A program made the position numbers and the translations under genes. Below, piece after piece: positions 26,877-35,120 of a DNA stretch of 39,984 nt. Where the stretch lies: NCBI GenBank assembly GCA_013815325.1, contig JACDGM010000038.1, forward strand, positions 1-39,984. The letters run 5' to 3'. The notes under the pieces were generated by a model. The model worked only from the letters and a program-made list of their open reading frames with translations, made no database searches and had not been told where the DNA came from. The stretch comes from Chthoniobacterales bacterium (lineage in GTDB: Bacteria > Verrucomicrobiota > Verrucomicrobiia > Chthoniobacterales > UBA10450). Within the stretch, counting starts at the first letter, position 1, and each line of letters starts with the position of its first letter.

Positions 26877-27740
26877 CTAACGAGGCCCCTCACGCTGATC
26901 ATCCGCCGGCGGCAACTGCGAGCGGCCCGGCTGTATTTCTTCCAAACGCCGCAGCACCTCAGTGAGGAGAAGCTCATTTTTCAAGTTCACCCGATAATCG
27001 AGATCGGCGCGGAGCCGATCCTTCAGCCCCTGGCGATTTTGCGACATCATGATGATGGGCGCCTGCAAACCCGCGACCATCCCCAGGACAAGATTGAGGA
27101 GGACGTAGGGAAAAGGATCGAAGGCGCCGCCGCTGTAGAGGAGCCAGCTGTTGAACGCAATCCAGAAGAGCGAAAAACAAATCGAGGCGCCAATGAATTT
27201 CCAACTGCCGCCGAACTCCGCGATCAAGTCCGCCGCGCGATCAGCGAGCGTGAGTTGGGCGGCCTCCACTTCGTTGGCGTTACGCGAAATACGGTGGCGC
27301 AAAAGATTATCCGTGCGGCGCAGGCGCTGGGTCATCGCGGTGAGGAGACCAAGCGCGATATCGGGTTTTCGTCGGACGAAGGAGCGAAAATCCTCCCGCG
27401 CCAGAACCGCCAGTTTCGTCTCTTCGATCGCGGTCGCGTCGGCCGAGCGCAGTTGGCCATCGAGCATCGCCATCTCGCCGAAGAAATCACCGCTCCTCAT
27501 TTCCGCGAGGATGGTGTCCTGTCCGTCAGCGTCTTTCACGCTGATGCGGATACGCCCGCTCTCGATGAAAAACATGGCGTCACCGGGATCGTCGCGCTGG
27601 AAGAGCGCCGTCCCTTTCGGAATACTTCGGGTGGTAAGGAGATGAAAAAGTTCCGAGACGGCCTCGCCTCCGAGTGTCTGGAAAAGCGGGACGGAGCGCA
27701 GGGCCTGAAGGTTCATTTGCAAAGACGAATCACCGGCCAC
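26877..27740 (-). CDS. Cyclic nucleotide-binding and DUF1003 membrane protein
   Basis: A 287-residue protein. Residues about 12-130 form a cNMP-binding (CAP-like) domain: GTALFQRDDPGDAMFFIESG and GDFFGEMAMLDGQLRSADAT. Residues about 165-255 are DUF1003 with two membrane helices (WKFIGASICFSLFWIAFNSW and DPFPYVLLNLVLGMVAGLQA) and the signature APIIMMSQNRQ. The phosphate-cassette arginine is seen in LRSADA, so ligand binding is plausible. Probably a membrane sensor; function unknown. Its stop codon TAG lies inside an exact 9-mer (26875). Separated from kdsA by 45 bases. Confidence 0.85.
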   Translation of the reverse strand: MAGDSSLQMNLQALRSVPLFQTLGGEAVSELFHLLTTRSIPKGTALFQRDDPGDAMFFIESGRIRISVKDADGQDTILAEMRSGDFFGEMAMLDGQLRSADATAIEETKLAVLAREDFRSFVRRKPDIALGLLTAMTQRLRRTDNLLRHRISRNANEVEAAQLTLADRAADLIAEFGGSWKFIGASICFSLFWIAFNSWLLYSGGAFDPFPYVLLNLVLGMVAGLQAPIIMMSQNRQGLKDRLRADLDYRVNLKNELLLTEVLRRLEEIQPGRSQLPPADDQREGPR

Positions 27741-27813
27741 GCCAGCGCTTCTTCAGGATGATTTCAATCGCTTCTAGAAACGAAGTAAAGCCTAACGAGA
27801 AATCCTGCGGCCG

Positions 27814-28227
27814 CTACAGATCGCGCAAGGCGCGTTCCGCTTTTTCCACGTTGGAAGGCCGGAGGATTAAAAGTCCTTGCTGCGATTTGGGGCTCGTGGC
27901 CAGATAAGCGTACTCGATGTTAATCCCGGCTTTCGCGAGGCGCTCGGCGATCGCCGCCAGCGTGCCCGGTTGGTTGTTGCTCTCTATCATCAAAACGTCG
28001 TTCTCGAGCGCGAGCACACCGCGCTCGCCCAGGATCATGAGCGCCTTGGTCGGATCGCTCACCACCATGCGCACGACCGCGTGGTCGATCGTGTCGGAAG
28101 TGGTCAGGGCGTGGATGTTGATTTCCGCGGCGGCCAGTTCACTGCAGACGCGCGAGAGCGCTCCGGGACGATTGCCGAGGAAAACCGCCAGCTGCGTCGC
28201 CGTCTCGACGAGGACTTGTTGATTCAT
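27814..28227 (-). CDS. Tandem ACT-domain protein
   Basis: A 137-residue protein made of two ACT domains: LAVFLGNRPGALSRVCSELA with INIHALTTSD, then ENDVLMIESNNQPGTLAAIA with INIEYAYLAT. ACT domains bind amino acids and control enzymes; a stand-alone pair is often annotated as an amino-acid-binding regulator, with no enzyme domain here. ATG 28227 is chosen because the upstream extension in this frame is arginine/serine-rich and not protein-like. 73 bases upstream of the DUF1003 gene, with an exact 9-mer between them (27790). Confidence 0.85.
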   Translation of the reverse strand: MNQQVLVETATQLAVFLGNRPGALSRVCSELAAAEINIHALTTSDTIDHAVVRMVVSDPTKALMILGERGVLALENDVLMIESNNQPGTLAAIAERLAKAGINIEYAYLATSPKSQQGLLILRPSNVEKAERALRDL

Positions 28228-28439
28228 CCTGGAAAGAATGCGCGTGCGCGCGCTGCCTGACAACGAAACATTGCGCGGAAAACGGTGCGGGAGCGGGATG
28301 TTCGGCTGCCCGCTGCAAGAGAAAGAGCGAGAGAAGTCGCAGGAGGAGTGGCCCGCAGCGGGCATTCGTCTGCTTGAAGAAGCTGCAGCTCGAAAAGGAT
28401 CGCATCACCTCAAGGCTCTGCGGCACCACCCAAAAAAGG

Positions 28440-29105
28440 ATGAAACCTATAATTCAACTCAAACGTACCTTAGCACTTTCGAGCGCGAAAGTCGGTTTGT
28501 GCGTCGCGGCCTTGACCTGCGCCTTCACCTCCCGCGCCTTCGCGGCGGCCGGGGACCTCTATGTCTCGGATCTGGCGACGAATTCCATCCTCGTCTACAA
28601 GCCCAACGGAACATCGCGCGTGCTCGCGAGTGGCTTCGATCAACCGCAAGGGCTCGCCTATGATCAAGAGAAGAACCTCTATGTCGCTGACAAAGGAAGC
28701 GGCAAAATCTTTAAGGTAACTCTCGGCGGGACGAAAACGGTTTTTGCTTCCGATTTGCAGAGCCCCGTTGGGCTTGCCTTATTGGTGGCGCCCTCCTCGT
28801 CGCGGAAAAGAGTGCTGACCGTGTTACCAGCATCACTCAGTCGATGGAGAAGCGCGTTTTCCAAGTGGTGACGGCTCCGATTGGGGTGGCGGCACAGACC
28901 GGCAATGAGGGGATACGCTACATCACAAACACAATCTCGGTCCTACAGATAAGCTCCGATGGAAGTTCGACTGACCTTGCTCCGGGAAGGGATAGCATCA
29001 ACGTGGCAGGCGGCCCGGATAACGATGTCTTTGTGAGCACGGGACGCGCGAAGCGCATCCCTCCGGAGGGACCTGCTTCCGCGGGTCCAGGATGCTATGG
29101 CTCTA
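28440..29105 (+). pseudogene. Secreted NHL/SMP-30-like beta-propeller, frameshifted
   Basis: ATG 28440 starts a signal-bearing protein (LCVAALTCAFTSRAFAAAGD) followed by propeller strands GDLYVSDLATNSILVYKPNG, FDQPQGLAYDQEKNLYVADK and KTVFASDLQSPVGLA. At about 28780 the frame shifts and the propeller continues as GGALLVAEKSADRVTSITQS, TNTISVLQISSDGSSTDLAP and GGPDNDVFVSTGRAKRI. The end runs into the 3' end of the convergent tgt fusion gene without a proper stop nearby. One-base loss near 28780 explains the break. Ligand or enzyme activity unknown. Confidence 0.7.
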
Positions 29106-29107
29106 GC

Positions 29108-31144
29108 CTAACGAAACTGTTGGTGTTGGCGAATTTGGTCAGCGAAGGCCGGCTGCTGCTCGGTGGAGAGTTCCGCGGGGAATTTGGCTTGGGAACGATT
29201 CCAGCGACCGATCCATTCCGAGGCGAGAAGTTCATAACAACGTGTCGTGGGAGAGCCCAGCGCCGCTGGCGTAAATGCGATCGTGGTTTCCTCCTTGGCG
29301 CCGGCCGAACGTCCTTTGGCGACAAAGAATCCGGCGGCCAGCAACGCGGCGCGCGCCGCGGTCGAGTGAGTGTAAGTGAACAGCTCGGCCGCGCGGCCCG
29401 CGCAGGCGGCGAACAACCGGCGGAAGGTCTCAATCGTCCATTGTTCGCCGTGGGTCCTGCCCGAGAACATGTCGTAGAAGATGAGGTCGGGTGGCGAGGG
29501 CGCCCTCGCGACTGTTTCGAGGAAATCGCCGGGCACGAGCGACCAGCTCAAGCCCGCGCAGAGCTTTGATTGCCACTCTCCGTTCGCGACAATTCCCACC
29601 GGGCCGCCGTGGCGGAGGTAATGAAACTTGTCGAGGTGACGCAGTGCGAGTCGCAGGGAATCGAGATCGTTTTCGAAACTGATAAGCCGCATAGGTCTTA
29701 TAGGTCCTAGGGGACCCATAGGACCTATCTTTGCCCGCGCCTCGTAGCATTCGATTGCCGCCATCGCGTTGGCCGCCGCGCCCAAGCCTACGTCCCAGAT
29801 GGTGAGTGGGTCCGCGGACGAAGAGAGACGTTCGGCGAGACGGGATTGCTCGACGTAAAGGCTGCGCGCTTCTTCCATCGGCGGGGTGCGCATGTGCATG
29901 ATCTCCCCCGAAGTGACCTGCCGGATGCTGGCGAAACCTTCGTGCGCGATGTGCACTTCGTAACTGCCTAACGAGCGCGATTTTTGCCGCGCGGGCGGCG
30001 GTTTGCGGACCGGATTGTCCCGATCGGATTCCTGAAGAACGGCGCGTTTCTCTCGATAAAAATCGACGAAGCGACCGGCGAGAATGCTCGCTCGAATCTC
30101 GCGCATGAGCTGGTGATAGAAGTGAATGTTATGCTTGCCGAGAAGCTGCCAGCCTAACGTCTCGCTTGTTTTGGTGAGGTGATGCAGATAGGCTCGGGAG
30201 TAGCGCGCGCAGGTCGGGCAAGCGCAGGCCGCATCGAGCTTTTCCCTGGAAAATTTGTAAACGCTGCGACGCATCTGGAGGAAACCGGACGAGGTAAAGG
30301 CAGCGCCGCGTTGCGCGAGCTGCGTCGGCATGATGCAATCGAACATATCGACGCCGCGGTGGACTGCTTCGAGGAGGTCAAGCGGCGTGCCCACACCCAT
30401 GAGATAGCGGGGTTTGTCTGCCGGTAGGAGTTGCGCGGTAAACTCACAAAGGTCTTCCCGCTCACTCTTACTCTCGCCCACCGCGAGCCCGCCGATGGCG
30501 AACCCATCGAACGGCATCTCGCCTAAGGAAAGCGCGCTTTCGCGCCGCAGCTCCGGAAAAAGTGCGCCCTGCACGATCGCAAAGATGGATTGCGGCGAAT
30601 CACCGCGCGCCGCGAGACTCCGCGCCGCCCAGCGCTGCGTGATCTCGACCGCGGCACGCGCGGCCGCTTCCTCCGCGGTTGAGGCGATGCATTGATCGAG
30701 CGCCATCATGATGTCGCTGCCGATCGCTATCTGCGTCTCGATGCTCAGCTCCGGACTGAGCAGAATGGTTTGCCCATCGAGATAGCTTTGAAAGACCGCG
30801 CCTGCTTCGCTCATCGAGCGCGAGTGCGGCAGCGAGAAGATTTGAAAGCCGCCGGAGTCGGTTAGGACCGAACGATCCCAGCTCATGAAGCCGTGAATGC
30901 CGCCAGTGCGGCGAAACACATCCGCGCCCGGACGAAGTAAGAGGTGGTATGTGTTCGCGAGCAGAATCTGCGTTCCCGCTTCCTCAAGCGTGCGCGTAAG
31001 CTGCGCCTTCACCGTCGCCTGCGTCCCGACAGGCATGAAGAGCGGCGTCTGGACTTCGTTATGCAACGTGCGAAAAGTCGCCGCCCGCGCGCCCGAATCC
31101 GGCGCCTGAGCATCCAAGCGAAAGTGAAGCCGGGAAGAAGTCAT
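29108..31144 (-). CDS. tgt: tRNA-guanine transglycosylase fused to an MnmC-like methyltransferase
   Basis: A 678-residue fusion. Residues about 1-380 are bacterial Tgt, which exchanges G34 for preQ1 in queuosine tRNAs: LTDSGGFQIFSL, FDGFAIGGLAVGES, YLMGVGTPLDLLEAVHRGVD and the zinc site CACPTCARYSRAYLHH. Residues about 395-640 resemble the methyltransferase part of MnmC: HEGFASIRQ, the SAM loop IWDVGLGAAANAMAA, DLIFYDMFS with EQWTIETFRRLFAACAGR, and YTHSTAARAALLAAGFFVAK. MnmC2 methylates the wobble uridine of other tRNAs, so both halves may act on tRNA position 34; that link is inference. The stop TAG lies inside an exact 9-mer. A REP-type repeat encodes part of the second half. Confidence 0.88.
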   Translation of the reverse strand: MTSSRLHFRLDAQAPDSGARAATFRTLHNEVQTPLFMPVGTQATVKAQLTRTLEEAGTQILLANTYHLLLRPGADVFRRTGGIHGFMSWDRSVLTDSGGFQIFSLPHSRSMSEAGAVFQSYLDGQTILLSPELSIETQIAIGSDIMMALDQCIASTAEEAAARAAVEITQRWAARSLAARGDSPQSIFAIVQGALFPELRRESALSLGEMPFDGFAIGGLAVGESKSEREDLCEFTAQLLPADKPRYLMGVGTPLDLLEAVHRGVDMFDCIMPTQLAQRGAAFTSSGFLQMRRSVYKFSREKLDAACACPTCARYSRAYLHHLTKTSETLGWQLLGKHNIHFYHQLMREIRASILAGRFVDFYREKRAVLQESDRDNPVRKPPPARQKSRSLGSYEVHIAHEGFASIRQVTSGEIMHMRTPPMEEARSLYVEQSRLAERLSSSADPLTIWDVGLGAAANAMAAIECYEARAKIGPMGPLGPIRPMRLISFENDLDSLRLALRHLDKFHYLRHGGPVGIVANGEWQSKLCAGLSWSLVPGDFLETVARAPSPPDLIFYDMFSGRTHGEQWTIETFRRLFAACAGRAAELFTYTHSTAARAALLAAGFFVAKGRSAGAKEETTIAFTPAALGSPTTRCYELLASEWIGRWNRSQAKFPAELSTEQQPAFADQIRQHQQFR
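29690..29728. repeat. ATAGGTCC repeat inserted in coding sequence
   Basis: ATAGGTC units repeat at 29691 and 29700, and the inverse GGACCTAT closes at 29721-29728, making a small palindromic, CCTATAGG-type element. It encodes the odd low-complexity IGPMGPLGPIRPM stretch in the methyltransferase half of the tgt fusion, in frame. Elements of this look are usually intergenic, so an in-frame insertion is notable. Confidence 0.65.
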
Positions 31145-31191
31145 GGATAGCTCTTCGAGTTGTTAAACGAGTGAAAGCCGCGCGAGGTCCA

Positions 31192-32070
31192 CTACGATTT
31201 CTCCTCCTTCAGCAGTTTCGCGATGGATTCGAGCTCTTTCTGATAGGCTCCGTCCGGTCGCGGATAATTCATCTTCAGACTCTTGAGCCTGTCGACAATG
31301 GCCTGCGAGATAATGAGGCGCGCGTTCTTTTTGTCGTCGGCCGGTATCACATACCAGGGCGCGTCCTTTGTAGAAGTCGCGCGCAGACATTCCTCATAAG
31401 CCGCCATGTAATCATTCCAGAGGTCTCGCTCTTCGAGGTCGCCCGCCTCGAACTTCCAGTTCTTAGTTGGATCCTCGAGCCGTGCGAGGAGACGCTTGCG
31501 TTGTTCCTCTTTCGAGATGTGAAGAAAGAACTTCAGAACGTGGGTGCCGTTGCGCTGCAAATGACTCTCCAGGTCGTTGATTGATTGGAAGCGCCCTTTC
31601 CAAAGTAACCCTTCCTCGAGTAACTCCGCCGGCAGATTCTGGCCGCGCAGAACCTGCGGATGCACGCGCACGACGAGCACTTCTTCGTAATAAGAGCGGT
31701 TGAAAATGCCAATCCGGCCGCGCTCCGGAAGGCAGCGGGTCGTGCGCCAGAGAAAGTCGTGTTCTAGCTCATCCGCGCCAGGTTTTTTGAAACTGTAAAC
31801 TTCGCAACCTTCAGGGTTCACGCCCGACATGACGTGCTTGATCGAGCTGTCTTTCCCCGCCGCGTCCATCGCCTGAAAAATGATGAGAAGGGCATAGCGA
31901 TTGTGGGCGTAGAGGAGAGACTGCAAGCTGGCGAGTTCCTGCGTTCGTTCCTCGATCTGCTTGCGATAATCCGCCTTCGAGTTGTAGTACGGTCTCGTCG
32001 CCGTGGGCGAGTTGGTTAATCGCCACCCGTGCCCGGGCCGAACGCGGAACTTTGCAGAGTCTAGCTTCAC
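31192..32070 (-). CDS. ppk2: Polyphosphate kinase 2 family protein
   Basis: PPK2 transfers phosphate between polyphosphate and nucleotides. The roughly 292-residue protein has the single-domain core: [20 protein letters not shown] (Walker A), [33 protein letters not shown] and the lid [18 protein letters not shown]. The GTG at 32070 ([10 protein letters not shown]) is chosen because this matches the family N-terminus; the open frame continues upstream to 32280 but overlaps the tRNA gene, and a start at ATG 32178 is possible. No good ribosome site is seen for either. It lies next to the CYTH-phoBR-phoU genes. Confidence 0.88.
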   Translation of the reverse strand: MKLDSAKFRVRPGHGWRLTNSPTATRPYYNSKADYRKQIEERTQELASLQSLLYAHNRYALLIIFQAMDAAGKDSSIKHVMSGVNPEGCEVYSFKKPGADELEHDFLWRTTRCLPERGRIGIFNRSYYEEVLVVRVHPQVLRGQNLPAELLEEGLLWKGRFQSINDLESHLQRNGTHVLKFFLHISKEEQRKRLLARLEDPTKNWKFEAGDLEERDLWNDYMAAYEECLRATSTKDAPWYVIPADDKKNARLIISQAIVDRLKSLKMNYPRPDGAYQKELESIAKLLKEEKS

Positions 32071-32228
32071 TAGAAGGAAGCTATCGCAGAAATGCACGGG
32101 GAGCACATTCGCCAACCAGCCACCGTTGCGTTTCGAAGAAAAGGGTTTCGTCCGGAAACTTTGTTCCGGCGCAGGCATTCCCGATTGCCTCCGACGCAGC
32201 GGAAGATAAACTGCGCCGGTCGCTTCGC

Positions 32229-32310
32229 GCCAGGGTGGCGAAATTGGCAGACGCGCCAGACTTAGGATCTGGTGGAGCAATCCTTAGGGGTTCGAGTCCC
32301 CTCCCTGGTA
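32229..32310 (+). tRNA. tRNA-Leu(UAG)
   Basis: 82 bases fold as a class II tRNA. Acceptor arms GCCAGGG (32229-32235) and CCCTGGT (32303-32309) with discriminator A, anticodon stem CCAGA/TCTGG around loop CTTAGGA giving anticodon TAG at 32263-32265. A long variable arm and T-loop GGTTCGAGTCC follow. CCA is not encoded. It reads CUN leucine codons, including the CTA codon the 9-mer often creates. Confidence 0.95.
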
Positions 32311-32365
32311 CTCTTGAAGAATCAGGAACGCAGAAAAACAGGAAAAGAAGGCGGAAGGAATTTAG

Positions 32366-32425
32366 AAACCAGGAAGCTAGGAAACATTCCATTCTTCCGA
32401 TTCCTGGTTCCTAGCTTCCTGATTT
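32366..32425. repeat. Hairpin repeat 1 after tRNA-Leu
   Basis: AAACCAGGAAGCTAGGAA (32366-32383) pairs with TTCCTAGCTTCCTGATTT (32408-32425), 17 of 18 positions, around a 24-base loop. It could terminate the tRNA transcript, though it begins 56 bases downstream. It belongs to the same family as the copy at 32475. Confidence 0.7.
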
Positions 32426-32474
32426 ATCCTCCTCTTTTCCCGTGTTGGTTTTGCCCCTGACAGGGACTCCGAAC

Positions 32475-32544
32475 GAATCAGGAAGCCACGAGGCCAGGGA
32501 AAAAATTCGCTCCTTTCCATTCCTGGTTTGCTGGCTTTCTGATT
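32475..32544. repeat. Hairpin repeat 2, diverged copy
   Basis: GAATCAGGAAGCCACGAGGC and onward (32475-32500) pairs imperfectly with 32520-32544 (TTCCTGGTTTGCTGGCTTTC and onward). Both arms share the AATCAGGAAGC / CCTGGTT words with the hairpin at 32366. Two related hairpins in tandem fill the gap between the tRNA and the CYTH gene. Confidence 0.6.
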
Positions 32545-32567
32545 ATCTCCTCTTTCGCCCGCATATA

Positions 32568-33032
32568 ATGAAAGACCCGCACCTCGAAATCGAACGGAAG
32601 TTTCTTATCCGGAAATTACCGCGCGGGCTGGAGCGCTTCCCACACCGCGAGATCGCGCAAGGCTACCTCACGATTGGGCGTGATCGCTCGCACGTGCGGC
32701 TGCGGCGCAAGGGGCGCGTCTGCACTCTGACATTCAAGCGCGGCTCGGCGGCGGCGCGGGAAGAGCGCGAAATCCGACTGAACCTCGCGCAATTCGACAT
32801 CCTCTGGCCCGCCACGACGGGCGTGCGCCTAACGAAAACTCGTTACGATGTGCCATGGAAAAAATCTGTCGTCGAGATCGACATCTATCACGGTTCGAAC
32901 GAAGGCTTAATCGTGGCTGAGGTCGAGTTTCCCGACGAATTGAGTTGCCGCAAATTCGCGCCGCCGGCCTGGCTCGGCGCGGAGATCACCGGCGTCGGGC
33001 GCTACAGTAATCCGCGGCTCGCGAGTGATTAA
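32568..33032 (+). CDS. CYTH-domain triphosphatase-like protein
   Basis: A 154-residue single CYTH domain. The N-terminal EIERKF (7-12) is the ExExK metal/phosphate motif. Tunnel-lining basic and acidic residues alternate on strands: SHVRLRRKGRVCTLTFKRGS, EEREIRLNLAQFDILWP, TKTRYDVPWKKSVVEIDIYH, LIVAEVEFPDE. Bacterial CYTH proteins hydrolyse inorganic triphosphate or thiamine triphosphate. With ppk2 and phoBR adjoining, a role in polyphosphate or triphosphate handling is likely but inferred. Exact 9-mer at 32827 (RLTK). Confidence 0.85.
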   Translation: MKDPHLEIERKFLIRKLPRGLERFPHREIAQGYLTIGRDRSHVRLRRKGRVCTLTFKRGSAAAREEREIRLNLAQFDILWPATTGVRLTKTRYDVPWKKSVVEIDIYHGSNEGLIVAEVEFPDELSCRKFAPPAWLGAEITGVGRYSNPRLASD

Positions 33033-33103
33033 CGGCGCGCGAAAAATTGCCACGCATCCACCCTTCCGGCATACTGGCGCAGACCTCCGGGAAGCTGCGA
33101 CCC

Positions 33104-33799
33104 ATGAACCCTTCGCCTAACAAGAAGATCCTGCTCGTCGAGGACGAAGTGGATGTGGTCGACATGCTCACGCTGCAATTGCGCAAAGCCGGCGGCTTCC
33201 TCGTAACGGTGGCGCACGACGGCGCGGAGGCGTTGAAGAAAGCGCGCGCCGAATTGCCCGCCCTCGTCGTCCTCGACCTCATGTTGCCGCGCATGTCGGG
33301 CTTGGAGGTTTGCAAAATTCTCAAGACGGAATCGGCTACGCGGCACATTCCGATCATCATGCTCACGGCCAAGGCGGAGGAGGTCGATCGCATCGTTGGA
33401 CTGGAATTTGGCGCTGATGATTACGTGACGAAGCCATTCAGTCCGCGCGAAATGCTCCTGCGCATCAAGGCCATCCTGCGGCGCGGTCAGCCTAACGACG
33501 GCGTGGACGAAAATCTGACGCGGGGCTCGATTCGGATCGATTCGGCGCGGCATCAAGTCTTCGTCTCGGGCAAGCGCATCACCCTCACGGCGGTCGAGTT
33601 CAAACTCCTGAGCATGCTCATGCAGCGGCCCGGCCGGGTGCAGGCGCGCGACCGTTTGCTCAACGAAGTCTGGGGTTACGAGAGCGCGATAGACACGCGC
33701 ACGGTCGATACCCACGTGCGGCGGTTGCGGGAGAAACTGGGCAAGGCGGCGAGCGCGGTCGAGACCGTGCGCGGCTTCGGCTACCGCCTGCGTGAGTAA
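33104..33799 (+). CDS. phoB: Phosphate-type response regulator
   Basis: A 231-residue OmpR/PhoB-type regulator. The receiver domain has acidic residues in VEDEVD, the phosphoacceptor Asp58 in VVLDLMLPRMSG and the lysine in TKPFSPREML. The winged helix is ITLTAVEFKLLSMLMQRPGR with VDTHVRRLREKLG and VRGFGYRLRE. ATG 33104 matches family length; the further upstream start is unsupported. phoR follows after nine bases. Role as PhoB is inferred from phoR, phoU and pst nearby. Exact 9-mer at 33490 in the linker. Confidence 0.9.
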   Translation: MNPSPNKKILLVEDEVDVVDMLTLQLRKAGGFLVTVAHDGAEALKKARAELPALVVLDLMLPRMSGLEVCKILKTESATRHIPIIMLTAKAEEVDRIVGLEFGADDYVTKPFSPREMLLRIKAILRRGQPNDGVDENLTRGSIRIDSARHQVFVSGKRITLTAVEFKLLSMLMQRPGRVQARDRLLNEVWGYESAIDTRTVDTHVRRLREKLGKAASAVETVRGFGYRLRE

Positions 33800-33808
33800 G
33801 CGAGGGCG

Positions 33809-35083
33809 ATGGGCTGGGTTGCTTTTGCGCTGGCGGTTGGGCTGCTCCTCTACGGATTCTGGCGCGCCTGGCGCGAATGGATTTCGCCGACCCGTCAACT
33901 CGACAGACTCGTGCAGGCGCTGAAGGCGAACGAAAGACCTGAGACCTTCCTGATCGGCGACCGCGGCCGAATGCGCCGGATCGGCCTGGCGCTCGAAGAA
34001 GTCTTTCTCCGTCAACGTGAGCTGCGGGCGCGGGCGCAGGAACGGGAGTTTGGCGTGCAGGCAATCACCGGCGCGATGGCCGACGGGCTTGTCGTGACCG
34101 ATGGAGAACGCCGCATCCGGCTGATGAATCGCGCCTTTCGCGAGATGTTTGCGGTCGCTCCCCTAACGAGTGAAGGCGGCTTGCTCGAGATCGTGCGCGA
34201 CGCAGCGGTCGAGCGATTGTTAGGCGAGACTCTGGCCGGGGGCGAAGCGCGCCGCGGAGCCATGACTCTGCCCGGCGCGGCTGGGCAACAGCTGGAAGTA
34301 GTGGCGGAGCCGATCAAGGACGATGCGGGCGCGGTTAGCGGTGCGGTGGTCTTATTCCGCGACGTCACTGGGCTGCGCCAGACGGAAACGATGCGGCGGG
34401 ATTTTGTCGCCAATGTTTCGCATGAGTTGCGCACCCCGCTCTCGATCCTGCGTGGGTATCTCGAGACGCTCCTGGAAAATCCCAAACAACCGCCCGCCGA
34501 ATTGCTCCGGATTTTCGAGGTGATGGAGCGGCACTCGAACCGCCTTAACCTCCTGGTCGACGACGTCCTCAGTCTGGCCCGGCTCGAGGGCGCGGGCGCG
34601 TCGCTCGACCTCTCGCCCATCCGGCCGGCGAATTTCTTGCGCGGCATGATACGTGATTGGGAGAAGCAATTTGCCTCGAAAAATCTGCAGGTCGAGCTGG
34701 AGGCGCCTAACGATTTGCCGCCGCTGCAGGCGGATGAAGGCCGCTTGCAGGAGGTCGTTTACAATCTGCTCGACAACGCCGTGAAGTACTCCGAAACGGG
34801 CGGCCGCATCGTCGTTAGGGCGACACACTCCGATGATCACCTTTGCTTCAGTGTATCGGACAACGGGATCGGGATTCCAGCGCGCGATCTGCCGCGAATA
34901 TTCGAGCGCTTTTATCGCGCGGATAAATCGCGGCAGCGGGAGCGAGGCGGCACCGGTTTGGGGCTCTCCATCGTCAAGCACATCGCGCAACTGCACGGCG
35001 GTAAAGTCGAGGCGGAGAGCGAACAAGACCGCGGCACGACTGTGCGCGTCTATCTTCCCGTCGCGGCTGTCACGAAATCGTAA
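33809..35083 (+). CDS. phoR: Phosphate-type sensor histidine kinase
   Basis: A 424-residue kinase with a single N-terminal membrane helix (VAFALAVGLLLYGFWRAW), as in PhoR, which senses phosphate through PstSCAB/PhoU rather than a large periplasmic domain. A PAS-like domain follows (MADGLVVTDGERRIRLMNRA), then the H-box with His205 (FVANVSHELRTPLSILRGYL), N-box (EVVYNLLDNAVKYSE), and G-boxes (DNGIGIPARDL, GGTGLGLSIVKHI). Exact 9-mer at 34705, near copies at 34161, 34217 and 34812. Confidence 0.92.
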   Translation: MGWVAFALAVGLLLYGFWRAWREWISPTRQLDRLVQALKANERPETFLIGDRGRMRRIGLALEEVFLRQRELRARAQEREFGVQAITGAMADGLVVTDGERRIRLMNRAFREMFAVAPLTSEGGLLEIVRDAAVERLLGETLAGGEARRGAMTLPGAAGQQLEVVAEPIKDDAGAVSGAVVLFRDVTGLRQTETMRRDFVANVSHELRTPLSILRGYLETLLENPKQPPAELLRIFEVMERHSNRLNLLVDDVLSLARLEGAGASLDLSPIRPANFLRGMIRDWEKQFASKNLQVELEAPNDLPPLQADEGRLQEVVYNLLDNAVKYSETGGRIVVRATHSDDHLCFSVSDNGIGIPARDLPRIFERFYRADKSRQRERGGTGLGLSIVKHIAQLHGGKVEAESEQDRGTTVRVYLPVAAVTKS

Positions 35084-35120
35084 CCTCGCAACTCGCCCGA
35101 GCAGGATATATTTTCCGGCA

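Noticed and set aside
28307..28364. Inverted repeat TGCCCGCTGC / GCAGCGGGCA between the ACT and propeller genes
   Set aside because: A 10-pair stem with a 38-base loop in a GC-rich divergent spacer is not convincing as a terminator or operator. It may be another small palindromic element, but it is too weak to list.
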